The notes under the pieces were generated by a model. That model was given only the letters and a program-made list of their open reading frames with translations, was not told where the DNA came from and did not search any database. Shown here piece by piece: positions 15,563 through 22,257 of a stretch of 22,844 nucleotides of DNA; within the stretch, counting starts at the first letter, position 1, and every line of letters begins with the position of its first letter. The stretch lies in NCBI GenBank assembly GCA_039812545.1, contig JBDIAR010000028.1, positions 1 through 22,844 on the forward strand, in the 5' to 3' direction. The position numbers and the translations under genes were made by a program. This stretch comes from JBDIAR01 sp039812545 (GTDB lineage Bacteria > Actinomycetota > Actinomycetes > Actinomycetales > Dermatophilaceae).

Positions 15563-16498
15563 TCAGCTGCGGGCCACCGGCCTCGGATCGTCCAGGAAGT
15601 CCACCGTGGGAACGAAGAAGAGCGCGCCGGTCACCGGCGTGGAGAAGTCGAGGATGCGATCGGTGGTGCCCGGCGGATTGCCGATGAACATGTTGTGGAG
15701 CATCTGCTCCGTCACACCAGGGTTGGCGGCATAGCCGATGAAGAAGGTGCCGAACTCGTCCGCGCCCACCCGCCCGAACGGCATATTCGCCCGCAGGATC
15801 TGGCGCTGCGTGCCGTCGGACTCCTCGATGGTGTTGAGCGCGACGTGCGAGTTTGCCGGTTTGACGTCGTCGGCCATCTCCACGTCGTCCAGCTTGCTGC
15901 GGCCCATGGCGCGTTCCTGCTCCTCGACGGACAGGGCGTTCCACGCCGTCAGGTCGTGCAGGTACTTCTGCACGATCACGTAGCTCCCACCGGCATACAC
16001 CGGATCCTCGTCGCCGATCAGGGCGGCCCGCAGGGCTGCGGCGGCTTCCGGGTTCTCGGTGCCGTCCACGAAGCCGAGCACGTCGCGTTCGTCGAAGTAC
16101 GTGAAGCCGTGCACCTCGTCGACGATCCGGCCGAGGCCGTTGAGGCGAGTGGCGAGCAATTGGGCCAGGGCGAAGCAGAGGTCCATCCGGTTCGCGCGCA
16201 GGTGAAAGAGCAGGTCGCCGGGCGTCGCCGGTGCCGTATGCCGGTCGCCGCGGATCTCGGCGAAGGAATGTAGGTGCAGCGGCCGGGTGTCGGCTCCGAA
16301 CAACCGATCCCAGAGGGTCGCACCGATGCCGACGACGCAGTTCAGCCCGTCGGCGGGCGCCCGGAAGCCGACGCTGCGGGTCAATCCGGAAATGTCCGTG
16401 AGCACGTCGCGCACCTGCTGCTCGGCGCCCTCGTCGATGGTGACGACGAGGAAGATCGCTGCCGGCGTCAGGGGCGCGACGACCTGCTGGTTGGCCAT
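15563..16498 (-). CDS. Dye-decolorizing (DyP-type) heme peroxidase
   Basis: A 311-residue DyP-type peroxidase. The family motif GFVDGTENP (about residue 141) supplies the catalytic Asp. A candidate proximal heme His is in ANSHVALNT, and the distal Arg is in RQILRANMPFG. It uses H2O2 to oxidise dyes, phenols or other reductants. No Tat or Sec signal is present, so it is probably cytoplasmic (compact B-type in length). The C-terminus (DDPRPVARS) lacks the Gly/Leu-rich tail that targets some DyPs into encapsulin shells, and no encapsulin gene is nearby. ATG at 16498. The gene sits 71 nt after the CitG-like gene and 19 nt before hen1 on the same strand, so it may be co-transcribed with the RNA repair pair. 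Confidence 0.93.
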   Translation of the reverse strand: MANQQVVAPLTPAAIFLVVTIDEGAEQQVRDVLTDISGLTRSVGFRAPADGLNCVVGIGATLWDRLFGADTRPLHLHSFAEIRGDRHTAPATPGDLLFHLRANRMDLCFALAQLLATRLNGLGRIVDEVHGFTYFDERDVLGFVDGTENPEAAAALRAALIGDEDPVYAGGSYVIVQKYLHDLTAWNALSVEEQERAMGRSKLDDVEMADDVKPANSHVALNTIEESDGTQRQILRANMPFGRVGADEFGTFFIGYAANPGVTEQMLHNMFIGNPPGTTDRILDFSTPVTGALFFVPTVDFLDDPRPVARS

Positions 16499-16569
16499 TG
16501 CTTCACCGTCCTGGGCTGGACGGGACTGTCACGCCGACACTTTCGCCCACGTCGACCGGTGTCAAGGAC

Positions 16570-17688
16570 CTACTGCGGGGTCCCGAGACTCGACCCCGGC
16601 CAGGTACGGGACCTCTCGTCATCCTCGCCGGCCACGCCTTCCAGGCCGGACGCGCCTTCCAGGCCGGACGCGCCGGCCTCCCAGCCCTCGCCGGACGGGC
16701 GGGCCCAAAGGTCCAGACCGGACAGTCCTCGAAGCGGCGTTCCGTCGCTCCAGTGCATCTCCTCACCGATATTGCGGCGGAAGGTGCGCAGCAGGTCCTC
16801 GGCCTCGGTACCGACGAGGTCGAGGAAGATGGTGACGACGAGCAGGATGGCCACGTTGTAGCACCGCCAGTGACGTGCGGTGAGATCGTCGTCGAACTGA
16901 CGCAGCCGGGCCGCGAAGTCCGGCGCGAGCGCTCCGCCGTCGTCCAGCAGGACGCGGGCACCGACCCGCACGGCGATCATCGCGGTCGGGTCCCCGTCGA
17001 GCAGGAGGCTGTCATCGCGGTTGTGGGCGAGGAGTTCGAGCAGGGCCTCGTACCACCCCTGTTCGCAGGTGCCGCCGGCCGATCTGACCCGCTCGATCGC
17101 CGGCAGGGCGTACCGGCGAATCGTGGGGAAGGCCGCCACCGCTTCACCGCGGAGGGTGTTCAGGCTGCGGTACATCAACTCGGCGGAGTCCGGAGTGTCG
17201 AAGACCTCGTCGTCGAAGATCACGCACGAGGCGATGACCGCAGCCTCTTCGCAGACGGCATCCGGTGAGGGCACTCTCCCGAGCGCGAGGAGGCGGCCGA
17301 TGACTCCGGTGGTCAATCCGAGAGCGAAAACAATGCCCTGATGTACGTCCGGTCGGCCCGTGGCCGCCGAGATGTCCTTGGCGCACTCCTGGCCGACGCC
17401 GTAGGCGTCGGCGACGACAATGGCCGGGTCGAGATGGGCGGTGCGCATCCCACCCGCGGCGAAGCACACGAGTCGCGGTGCGAAAGCCTCGATGCCAGAA
17501 CGGATCGCCGTCGCATCGGGGCCTCCGGGTAGCGGAGCGCGGTCCGGATCGGTGAGTGCCGGCTTATGCCGGAGCTCGAGTTCGGCGAGCAGCGCGGTCC
17601 GGGCCAAGTCGGCCACCGGGAATCCGATGGCGTGCAAATGGCCGTGATCGCGCGGCTGTCCGGTAGCGGGACGACTCGACGTCGTCAC
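16570..17688 (-). CDS. Divergent CitG/MdcB-like (triphosphoribosyl-dephospho-CoA synthase family) protein
   Basis: A 372-residue protein. I match residues about 25-295 to the CitG/MdcB family, which makes the 2'-(5''-triphosphoribosyl)-3'-dephospho-CoA prosthetic-group precursor for citrate lyase or malonate decarboxylase. Aligned landmarks are ELELRHKPALTDPD (family: E-x-x-x-x-P-K-P-G-L-V), AATGRPDVHQGIVFALGL (family: ATGGVNTHKGAIFxLG), RGEAVAAFPTIRRYALPAI and RQFDDDLTARHW (family: LDxxLIxRNLSPGGSAD). Several usually invariant positions differ: the H-T-D-M segment is lost, N-T-H-K is D-V-H-Q and SPGGSAD is replaced. No lyase or decarboxylase subunits are nearby. The C-terminal ~70 residues are extra, with a hexapeptide repeat. 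The GTG at 17688 is chosen for its AGGTGA site; an in-frame ATG exists at 17811. Function may have shifted. Confidence 0.6.
   Translation of the reverse strand: MTTSSRPATGQPRDHGHLHAIGFPVADLARTALLAELELRHKPALTDPDRAPLPGGPDATAIRSGIEAFAPRLVCFAAGGMRTAHLDPAIVVADAYGVGQECAKDISAATGRPDVHQGIVFALGLTTGVIGRLLALGRVPSPDAVCEEAAVIASCVIFDDEVFDTPDSAELMYRSLNTLRGEAVAAFPTIRRYALPAIERVRSAGGTCEQGWYEALLELLAHNRDDSLLLDGDPTAMIAVRVGARVLLDDGGALAPDFAARLRQFDDDLTARHWRCYNVAILLVVTIFLDLVGTEAEDLLRTFRRNIGEEMHWSDGTPLRGLSGLDLWARPSGEGWEAGASGLEGASGLEGVAGEDDERSRTWPGSSLGTPQ
16636..16671. repeat. 18-nt tandem repeat in the 3' end of the CitG-like gene
   Basis: Two perfect head-to-tail copies of GCCTTCCAGGCCGGACGC, plus the first three bases of a third, encode the repeated hexapeptide (A-S-G-L-E-G)x2 on the minus strand. 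It lies in the poorly conserved C-terminal extension and looks like a recent in-frame duplication. Confidence 0.85.
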
Positions 17689-18015
17689 TTTTTCACCTGC
17701 TTTCGTGGCATTTAACGATGTGCTGATCTGACGAATGAAAATGCCCTGCTCATTGTGGACGATATCTCGCGGCGCGATGGCTCTGCCGGTCTTTGGCGGC
17801 CCGTTACCCATTCGTCATAAAGGACTGTTGGGCGGTTGCTGCGCGCTCGTGGCCGGAACCTCCTGCGGATGTGGTTGGGCGATCGCACGGGCTACGGCAG
17901 AGTTGGGGGATGACCCGTGACGTGGACCGGTCGTATGCCCCCTCGGCGCTGCCTCGGGCGGCAGCTGGCACCGGCAACCCGACGTGGCAGTTACCGGCAT
18001 ACGAGAGGACAGTCG
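17689..18015. promoter_or_regulatory. 327-nt divergent intergenic region between the CitG-like and Gre-like genes
   Basis: This gap separates two divergently read genes and should hold promoters for both. The half nearest the CitG-like gene (about 17689-17820) is clearly more AT-rich than the rest of the window. It contains an inverted repeat with 9-nt arms, TGACGAATG (17729-17737) and CATTCGTCA (17809-17817), a possible operator. The half nearest the Gre-like gene is GC-rich and holds a pair of the dispersed word (17933 and 17996). Small ORFs inside (for example 17735-17920) show no recognisable product, and I do not call them. Confidence 0.45.
17931..18004 (+). repeat. 9-nt inverted repeat in the Gre-like leader, reaching its ribosome binding site
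   Basis: TCGTATGCC (17931-17939) and GGCATACGA (17996-18004) are perfect reverse complements 56 nt apart. The right arm directly touches the GAGAGGA ribosome binding site of the Gre-like gene (ATG at 18016). Pairing in the mRNA leader could therefore affect translation. A smaller hairpin (GCTGCC/GGCAGC) lies in the loop. Confidence 0.5.
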
Positions 18016-18480
18016 ATGAGCGAAACGCTGGACCCGCTGGTCAAAGCTCGGGTGAAGGAGGCGCTGTTGGCGCAGGCTCGCGAGCGCCGTGCCGCGTTGA
18101 CCGAATCCGCCGCCGCCGAGGCCGCCGCGGCAGAGGTGGACCAGGATTCGTCGTTCTCGATCGACGACCTCTCACAGGCCGATGCCGCCGGCGACTTCAC
18201 CGGCCTGCTGGAGGAATCCGCGGCGGCGCAGCAGGAGTGCATCGAACGGATCGAGAAGCTGGACTTCGGAGCCGCCTCCGTCGTGGGCCCGGGGGCGGTC
18301 GTCGGGTTCGGCGGGCAGCGCTTCGTCGTGGGGGTCGGCGGCGTGGACCTCGAGTGCGACGGGGTCGCCTACCAGGGGATCAGCACCGGCTCCCCGATCT
18401 ATCGGGCGATCGACGGGCTGGCGCTCGGAGACAGCTTCGAGTTCCGCGGCCGGACGCACCGCATCGAGCTCCTCGGCTGA
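18016..18480 (+). CDS. Gre-factor-like protein (GreA/GreB C-terminal domain with N-terminal helices)
   Basis: A 154-residue protein, close in length to GreA (about 158). Residues 8-40 and about 62-82 are predicted helices around a charged acidic loop (50-60: D50, D51, D56, D60). That layout resembles the Gre coiled coil with an acidic tip, which inserts into the RNA polymerase secondary channel. Residues 88-154 resemble the GreA/B C-terminal domain: GAVVGFGGQRFVVGVGG, then GISTGSPIYRAIDGLALGDSFEFRG, close to the Gre block I-S-x-x-S-P-x-G-x-A-L-x-G-x-x-x-G-D. The N-terminal part is too diverged to be called GreA itself. ATG at 18016 with a GAGAGGA site. It ends 9 nt before the Arr-fusion gene, so the two are probably co-translated; RNA polymerase is their plausible common theme. 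Confidence 0.7.
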   Translation: MSETLDPLVKARVKEALLAQARERRAALTESAAAEAAAAEVDQDSSFSIDDLSQADAAGDFTGLLEESAAAQQECIERIEKLDFGAASVVGPGAVVGFGGQRFVVGVGGVDLECDGVAYQGISTGSPIYRAIDGLALGDSFEFRGRTHRIELLG

Positions 18481-18489
18481 GGTCACCGG

Positions 18490-19443
18490 GTGAGCGAGCC
18501 CACCGCCGACGTCGAACTGACCATGGCCGAGTTGCGAGCCGTGGCGGCGTATGCCGCCGCGTGCGCCGAGCCGGCCCTGGTGCTCTTCGAGCGGGCCGTC
18601 CCCGACGACCCGCGCCCGGCGGCGGCGCTGGCGGCGGCTCGGGAATTCGCCGAGGGCGCGCGCAGGTCACGACTCCAGCGGGTCACCGCGGTGGCGGCGA
18701 ACCGCGCCGGCAAGGAGGCGCCCACCCCGGCCGCCGCGCACGCGGCCTACGCGGCCGGCGCCGCCGCGGCCGCGGCATACCTGCACCCGCTCGCCCGGGC
18801 GACTCAACTCGGCCACATCCTCGGCGCGGCCGCACACGCGGCCCGAGCCGCCGAAATCGACCAGGGCGAGGACCCCGTCGTGGCCGAGTACCTCATCACC
18901 GCCTCGGCCGCTCGCGCCCACGCCGTGGTTCGCGCGGTATTGGATCGCTATCCGCGGGCACCCAAGGGCCGCAGTCGAATCGCGGCACTCACGCACCGGC
19001 TCGACAGCCTGCTTCGCGACCCGCCACCCCCGCCTCGGATGGTCGATGATCCCGGGCCGTTCTTCCACGGCACGCGCGCCGACCTGCGCCCGGGTGACCT
19101 GCTGACCCCGGGCCTGCGGTCGAACTACGGGTCACGGCGAACGGCCAACCACGTGTACCTCACCGCGGGTCGCGAGGGAGCGCCGCTGGCGGCCGAACTC
19201 GCCCTCGGCGACGGGCCGCCGCGGGTCTACCGGGTCGAGCCCCTTGGCCGCATCGAGGACGACCCGAACGTCACGGACAAGCGTTTCCCCGGCAATCCGA
19301 CGCGGTCCTATCGCACGCGCGAGGCCCTGCGGGTCGTGGCGGAAGTGCACGACTGGGAACCCCCGCCCGCCGACCTCGTGCACCGCCTGCGGACCCGGAT
19401 GGGCGAACTGCGGGAGCTGGGCATCGAGGCGATGGACGACTGA
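18490..19443 (+). CDS. arr: Imm-5-like domain fused to rifamycin ADP-ribosyltransferase (Arr)
   Basis: A 317-residue two-domain protein. Residues about 188-317 are a complete Arr: FFHGTRADLRPGDLLTPG, NHVYLTA and EDDPNVTDKRFPGNPTRSYR. The catalytic triad His193, Tyr223, Asp258 keeps the spacing of Mycobacterium smegmatis Arr (His19, Tyr49, Asp84). Arr uses NAD+ to ADP-ribosylate the C23 hydroxyl of rifampicin, inactivating it. Stand-alone Arr is about 140 residues. The extra N-terminal ~180 residues are Ala-rich and helical. LRAVAAYAAACAEPALVLFE, YLHPLARATQLGHILGAAAHAAR and the RYP-AP-G segment resemble the Imm-5-like 'putative immunity protein' family. The GTG at 18490 is preceded by GAGGT, which overlaps the upstream stop. 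It converges on the LAL regulator with only 4 nt between stops. Confidence 0.9.
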   Translation: MSEPTADVELTMAELRAVAAYAAACAEPALVLFERAVPDDPRPAAALAAAREFAEGARRSRLQRVTAVAANRAGKEAPTPAAAHAAYAAGAAAAAAYLHPLARATQLGHILGAAAHAARAAEIDQGEDPVVAEYLITASAARAHAVVRAVLDRYPRAPKGRSRIAALTHRLDSLLRDPPPPPRMVDDPGPFFHGTRADLRPGDLLTPGLRSNYGSRRTANHVYLTAGREGAPLAAELALGDGPPRVYRVEPLGRIEDDPNVTDKRFPGNPTRSYRTREALRVVAEVHDWEPPPADLVHRLRTRMGELRELGIEAMDD

Positions 19444-19447
19444 CGGC

Positions 19448-22033
19448 TCAGGCCCCGAACCCCAGTTCGTCGCTCCGGCTGACCAATTCACGCCGGCTGC
19501 TGACGCCCAGTTTGGCCAGGACCGCAGCCACATGGCTGTCGACAGTGCGAACGGACACGATGAGATGGCCGGCGATCTCAGCGTTCGTCATGCCCTGGGT
19601 GACCAGGCGGGCCACCTCCCACTGGCGTTGGGTCAGGCCGGCGGGATTATCCCTGGTGCTGGCGAGCGGTCCGCGCGGCACGTGAGCGACCCCGAGGGCC
19701 CGCAGTTCGCCGCGCACCGTGCGGGCCAGCGGCTCGGCACCGAGTTCGTCGAGTTCGGCCAGGGCGGCCAGCAGTTCCTCTGGGCGCCGGCTGTGCGTCA
19801 GTGCCACCGCGGCCTCGTAACGACACCCGGCGGCTCGCCAGACCTGCGCCGCCTCCCGCCATCGACCCAGCCGAAGCAGCGAGCAGGGCTCGTCGGCGAT
19901 GTCGGAGGCCGGTGGTGGCTCAAGGGGTTCGTCGGTGAGCTGCTGGAGCCAGTATGCGAGTTCGGCGCGCACCGGGGGTGTGCCCCGTTCGTGAGCGAGC
20001 CGGTATGCCGTCCAGACGGCTTCCAGCGCACTGCTCGGATCGCCGGCCAGGACCGCCGCCTCCGCCAGGGCCGCAGCCGCGGGCCCGATCCGCTGACACT
20101 CCCCGGTAGCCTGCGCGATCGTCCAGGCCTCGCGTAGCTGATCGACCGCCGACGACTCTCCTCGCCGGGCTCCCAGCCGGCCGATGACGACGAGGGCGGC
20201 ACATCTGATCGGCGGCGACCCGTCGGCCGCAAAGGCCGCCAGCGCAACCACGTCATCCCACCTGCCGGTACCGAAACGAACCATCGCCTTGATGAGCTGG
20301 AGGTAACGGGCAAAGGTCAGGAACTCCGCGCCCTCGGCCAGGTCGACGCCTGCGGTGGCGTGCGCCTCGGCCGCCGCGAAGTCCAGTCGTTCGAGATCGT
20401 GCCAGGCCAGGTTCACGTAGGCCCGACAGGCGTGTTCGGGTTCGTCGGCCGCAAGGGCGACGTCCAGGCTCTCCTCCAGAGCGGCATACCCGCCGGGTCT
20501 ACGCGTACGCAGCATCGCCAGGCCGAGATTGTTGAGCAGGTGCGATCGGGTGCCGGCGGCGATATCGGCCAACGCCAGGCCCTGTTCGGCCAGTGTGATC
20601 GCGTCCTCGTCGCGGCCGGCGAGCGCGAACAACTGCGCCTGGTTGCTCATCGCCATCGCCAGCAGGTCGGGATCCCCCGCGTCGGCGAGGACGACGCGCG
20701 CCTCCTCGCCGGCCGCTGCGGCACCGGCCGAGTCGCCGGCCCACCAGGTGAGCCGGGACAGCCAGCGCAGCGAGGCCCCGAGCGTGCGCGGGTCTCCACC
20801 GCGACGCAACTCCACGGCGCGACGCTGTGCGGCCACCGCGTCGGCGAACGGCGCATCGACGGTGTACGACTCGACGGCCAGGCTCTCCCACAGGTCGGCT
20901 TCCGCGGCGGGTTCGAGGTCGGGCCGCTGGTCGAGGACGAGCCGCAGGTGCGCGACTCCCTCGCGATGGGCCCCGGCCCGGATCGCCTCTCGGGCCGCCA
21001 GCGGACCGTAGGCGAGGATGGCGTCCCGGTCGCCGGCCTCCTTGGCGTGATGGACGACGCGGGGCAAGTCCAGGGGCGAGCGGGCCAGCAGGGCGTCGAG
21101 GGTCCGTCGGTTGGCCTCGACCCGGCGGGCGGCGGGCATGGCCTGCAGGACGGCTCGGCGGGTGAGTTCGTGCCGGAAGATCACCCGCCCGTCGACGATG
21201 GTGAGCAGGCCGTTCTCCTCCGCCGCCGCGACCGCGGACAGCCCACCCGGCACCACCGCGTCGATGAACCACGGTTCGGCGGCCGAGGGGTTGACCGCCA
21301 GCTGCGCGACGGCCGCCAGCAGAGACTGGTCGAGGCGGGCCAGTCGAGCCGCGACCGCGTCGGCAATCGTCAGCGGCACCGAGTCGACATCGCCGGTGGC
21401 GACGAGTTCGGTCACGAAGTAGGGATTGCCGGAGGTGACACCGAAGAGCCGGTCCGCGTCGACGCCCCTCGCGGCACTCAGGGCGCGAACCGCCTTCAGG
21501 CTGAGCGGTGCCGGCCGTACCCGCCGGACGGTCGCGACCCGCGCGGCCAAACCGAGCAGTTGCCGCAGTGGGTGGTCGACTCCGAGGTCGTCGTCGCGGA
21601 ACGTGAGGATGACGACGAGGGGTAACGCCGCCAATCGCCGGATGACGTGACTGAGCACGTCGAGAGTGGCGTCGTCGGCCCAGTGCACGTCCTCCACGAC
21701 GAAGACCGTCGGTCGGCCGCCGGAACCGAGGTCGGCCAGCGCGGCATCGAGCACGGCGCCTCGGTCGCCGGACCGCAGCGCAGCGGCCAGCGTCGGCCCC
21801 GTGTCCGCGCTCACGTCGCGCAGCGGCCCGAGGACACGTGGAGTCCCGAGGCTGTCACACCAACCGACGAGCAGCCGACCGCCCGCGGGAACGAGTTGCG
21901 GGAGCCGGGCGATCAGCGCCGACTTGCCGATCCCGGCCTCCCCGGCGACGAGCACGACCGAGCCCCGCGCCTCGGCCCCGTCCTCCAGGGCGGCGGCGAG
22001 GGTGGCCAACTCGGCCTCGCGCTCCAGCAGCAT
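19448..22033 (-). CDS. LuxR-family LAL regulator (AAA+ ATPase plus LuxR helix-turn-helix)
   Basis: A large ATP-binding regulator of the LuxR family (LAL, MalT-like), 861 residues from the chosen ATG. The N-terminal ATPase has Walker A GEAGIGKSA (31-39) and Walker B VFVVEDVHWADD. The middle ~450 residues are helical and TPR-like (for example LLNNLGLAML and the repeated A-L-E/A-E-A blocks). The C-terminal LuxR DNA-binding domain reads LTQRQWEVARLVTQGMTNAEIAG and VSVRTVDSHVAAVLAKLGV. The frame is open to 22255. I chose ATG at 22033 (M-L-L-E-R-E-A-E-L, the usual LAL beginning), with GGTGGAG just upstream; GTG at 22042 or 22066 is possible. It is divergent from the dsrE-like gene, a natural first candidate target. 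The inducer is unknown. Confidence 0.92.
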   Translation of the reverse strand: MLLEREAELATLAAALEDGAEARGSVVLVAGEAGIGKSALIARLPQLVPAGGRLLVGWCDSLGTPRVLGPLRDVSADTGPTLAAALRSGDRGAVLDAALADLGSGGRPTVFVVEDVHWADDATLDVLSHVIRRLAALPLVVILTFRDDDLGVDHPLRQLLGLAARVATVRRVRPAPLSLKAVRALSAARGVDADRLFGVTSGNPYFVTELVATGDVDSVPLTIADAVAARLARLDQSLLAAVAQLAVNPSAAEPWFIDAVVPGGLSAVAAAEENGLLTIVDGRVIFRHELTRRAVLQAMPAARRVEANRRTLDALLARSPLDLPRVVHHAKEAGDRDAILAYGPLAAREAIRAGAHREGVAHLRLVLDQRPDLEPAAEADLWESLAVESYTVDAPFADAVAAQRRAVELRRGGDPRTLGASLRWLSRLTWWAGDSAGAAAAGEEARVVLADAGDPDLLAMAMSNQAQLFALAGRDEDAITLAEQGLALADIAAGTRSHLLNNLGLAMLRTRRPGGYAALEESLDVALAADEPEHACRAYVNLAWHDLERLDFAAAEAHATAGVDLAEGAEFLTFARYLQLIKAMVRFGTGRWDDVVALAAFAADGSPPIRCAALVVIGRLGARRGESSAVDQLREAWTIAQATGECQRIGPAAAALAEAAVLAGDPSSALEAVWTAYRLAHERGTPPVRAELAYWLQQLTDEPLEPPPASDIADEPCSLLRLGRWREAAQVWRAAGCRYEAAVALTHSRRPEELLAALAELDELGAEPLARTVRGELRALGVAHVPRGPLASTRDNPAGLTQRQWEVARLVTQGMTNAEIAGHLIVSVRTVDSHVAAVLAKLGVSSRRELVSRSDELGFGA

Positions 22034-22188
22034 CGACTCCACCGCTTCGAGTGTGACAGCAGTCACGGACGAGCGCAGGTGGCCGGGCACCGCAGCGGAC
22101 GGTCTCGGTAACCGATGGCCCCGAATTCGGTAGTGCTCTCTCGTCAGATCGGCCCGCGCCACCGATGTCACCGCAGACCCGGACGCCG

Positions 22189-22214
22189 TTGACTGGTCGG
22201 GCCGGACGGTCCGG
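22189..22214 (+). promoter_or_regulatory. Candidate -35 box and palindromic operator upstream of the DsrE-family gene
   Basis: In the 224-nt divergent gap, TTGACT (22189-22194) is a good -35 match. Eight nt later comes the palindrome CCGGAC-G-GTCCGG (22202-22214), which would overlap the promoter spacer. It could be a binding site for the divergent LAL protein or another dimeric regulator. No clear -10 box follows, so this is tentative. Confidence 0.3.
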
Positions 22215-22257
22215 TGGCAGCCGTGGCCCGCCCACGGCATACGAAGGGAGCACAACC

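Noticed and set aside
16570..17688. Terpene or isoprenoid synthase reading of the 372-residue protein, from FDDEVFD and QFDDDLT
   Set aside because: The Asp-rich motifs lack the matching NSE/DTE or chain-length context, while the order of segments fits the CitG/MdcB family from end to end.
17689..17811. Longer start (ATG 17811) for the CitG-like protein
   Set aside because: The extra 41 residues are AT-rich in sequence and unlike the family, and the GTG at 17688 has a well-placed AGGTGA site.
17735..17920. 61-codon plus-strand ORF in the divergent gap before the Gre-like gene
   Set aside because: No convincing ribosome binding site or homology. The region looks regulatory and part of it is AT-rich.
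22034..22255. Longer N-terminus of the LAL regulator to 22255
   Set aside because: LAL proteins typically begin just before L-x-E-R-E-x-E-L. The extra segment is Arg/His/Ser-rich, and it would overlap the dsrE promoter region.
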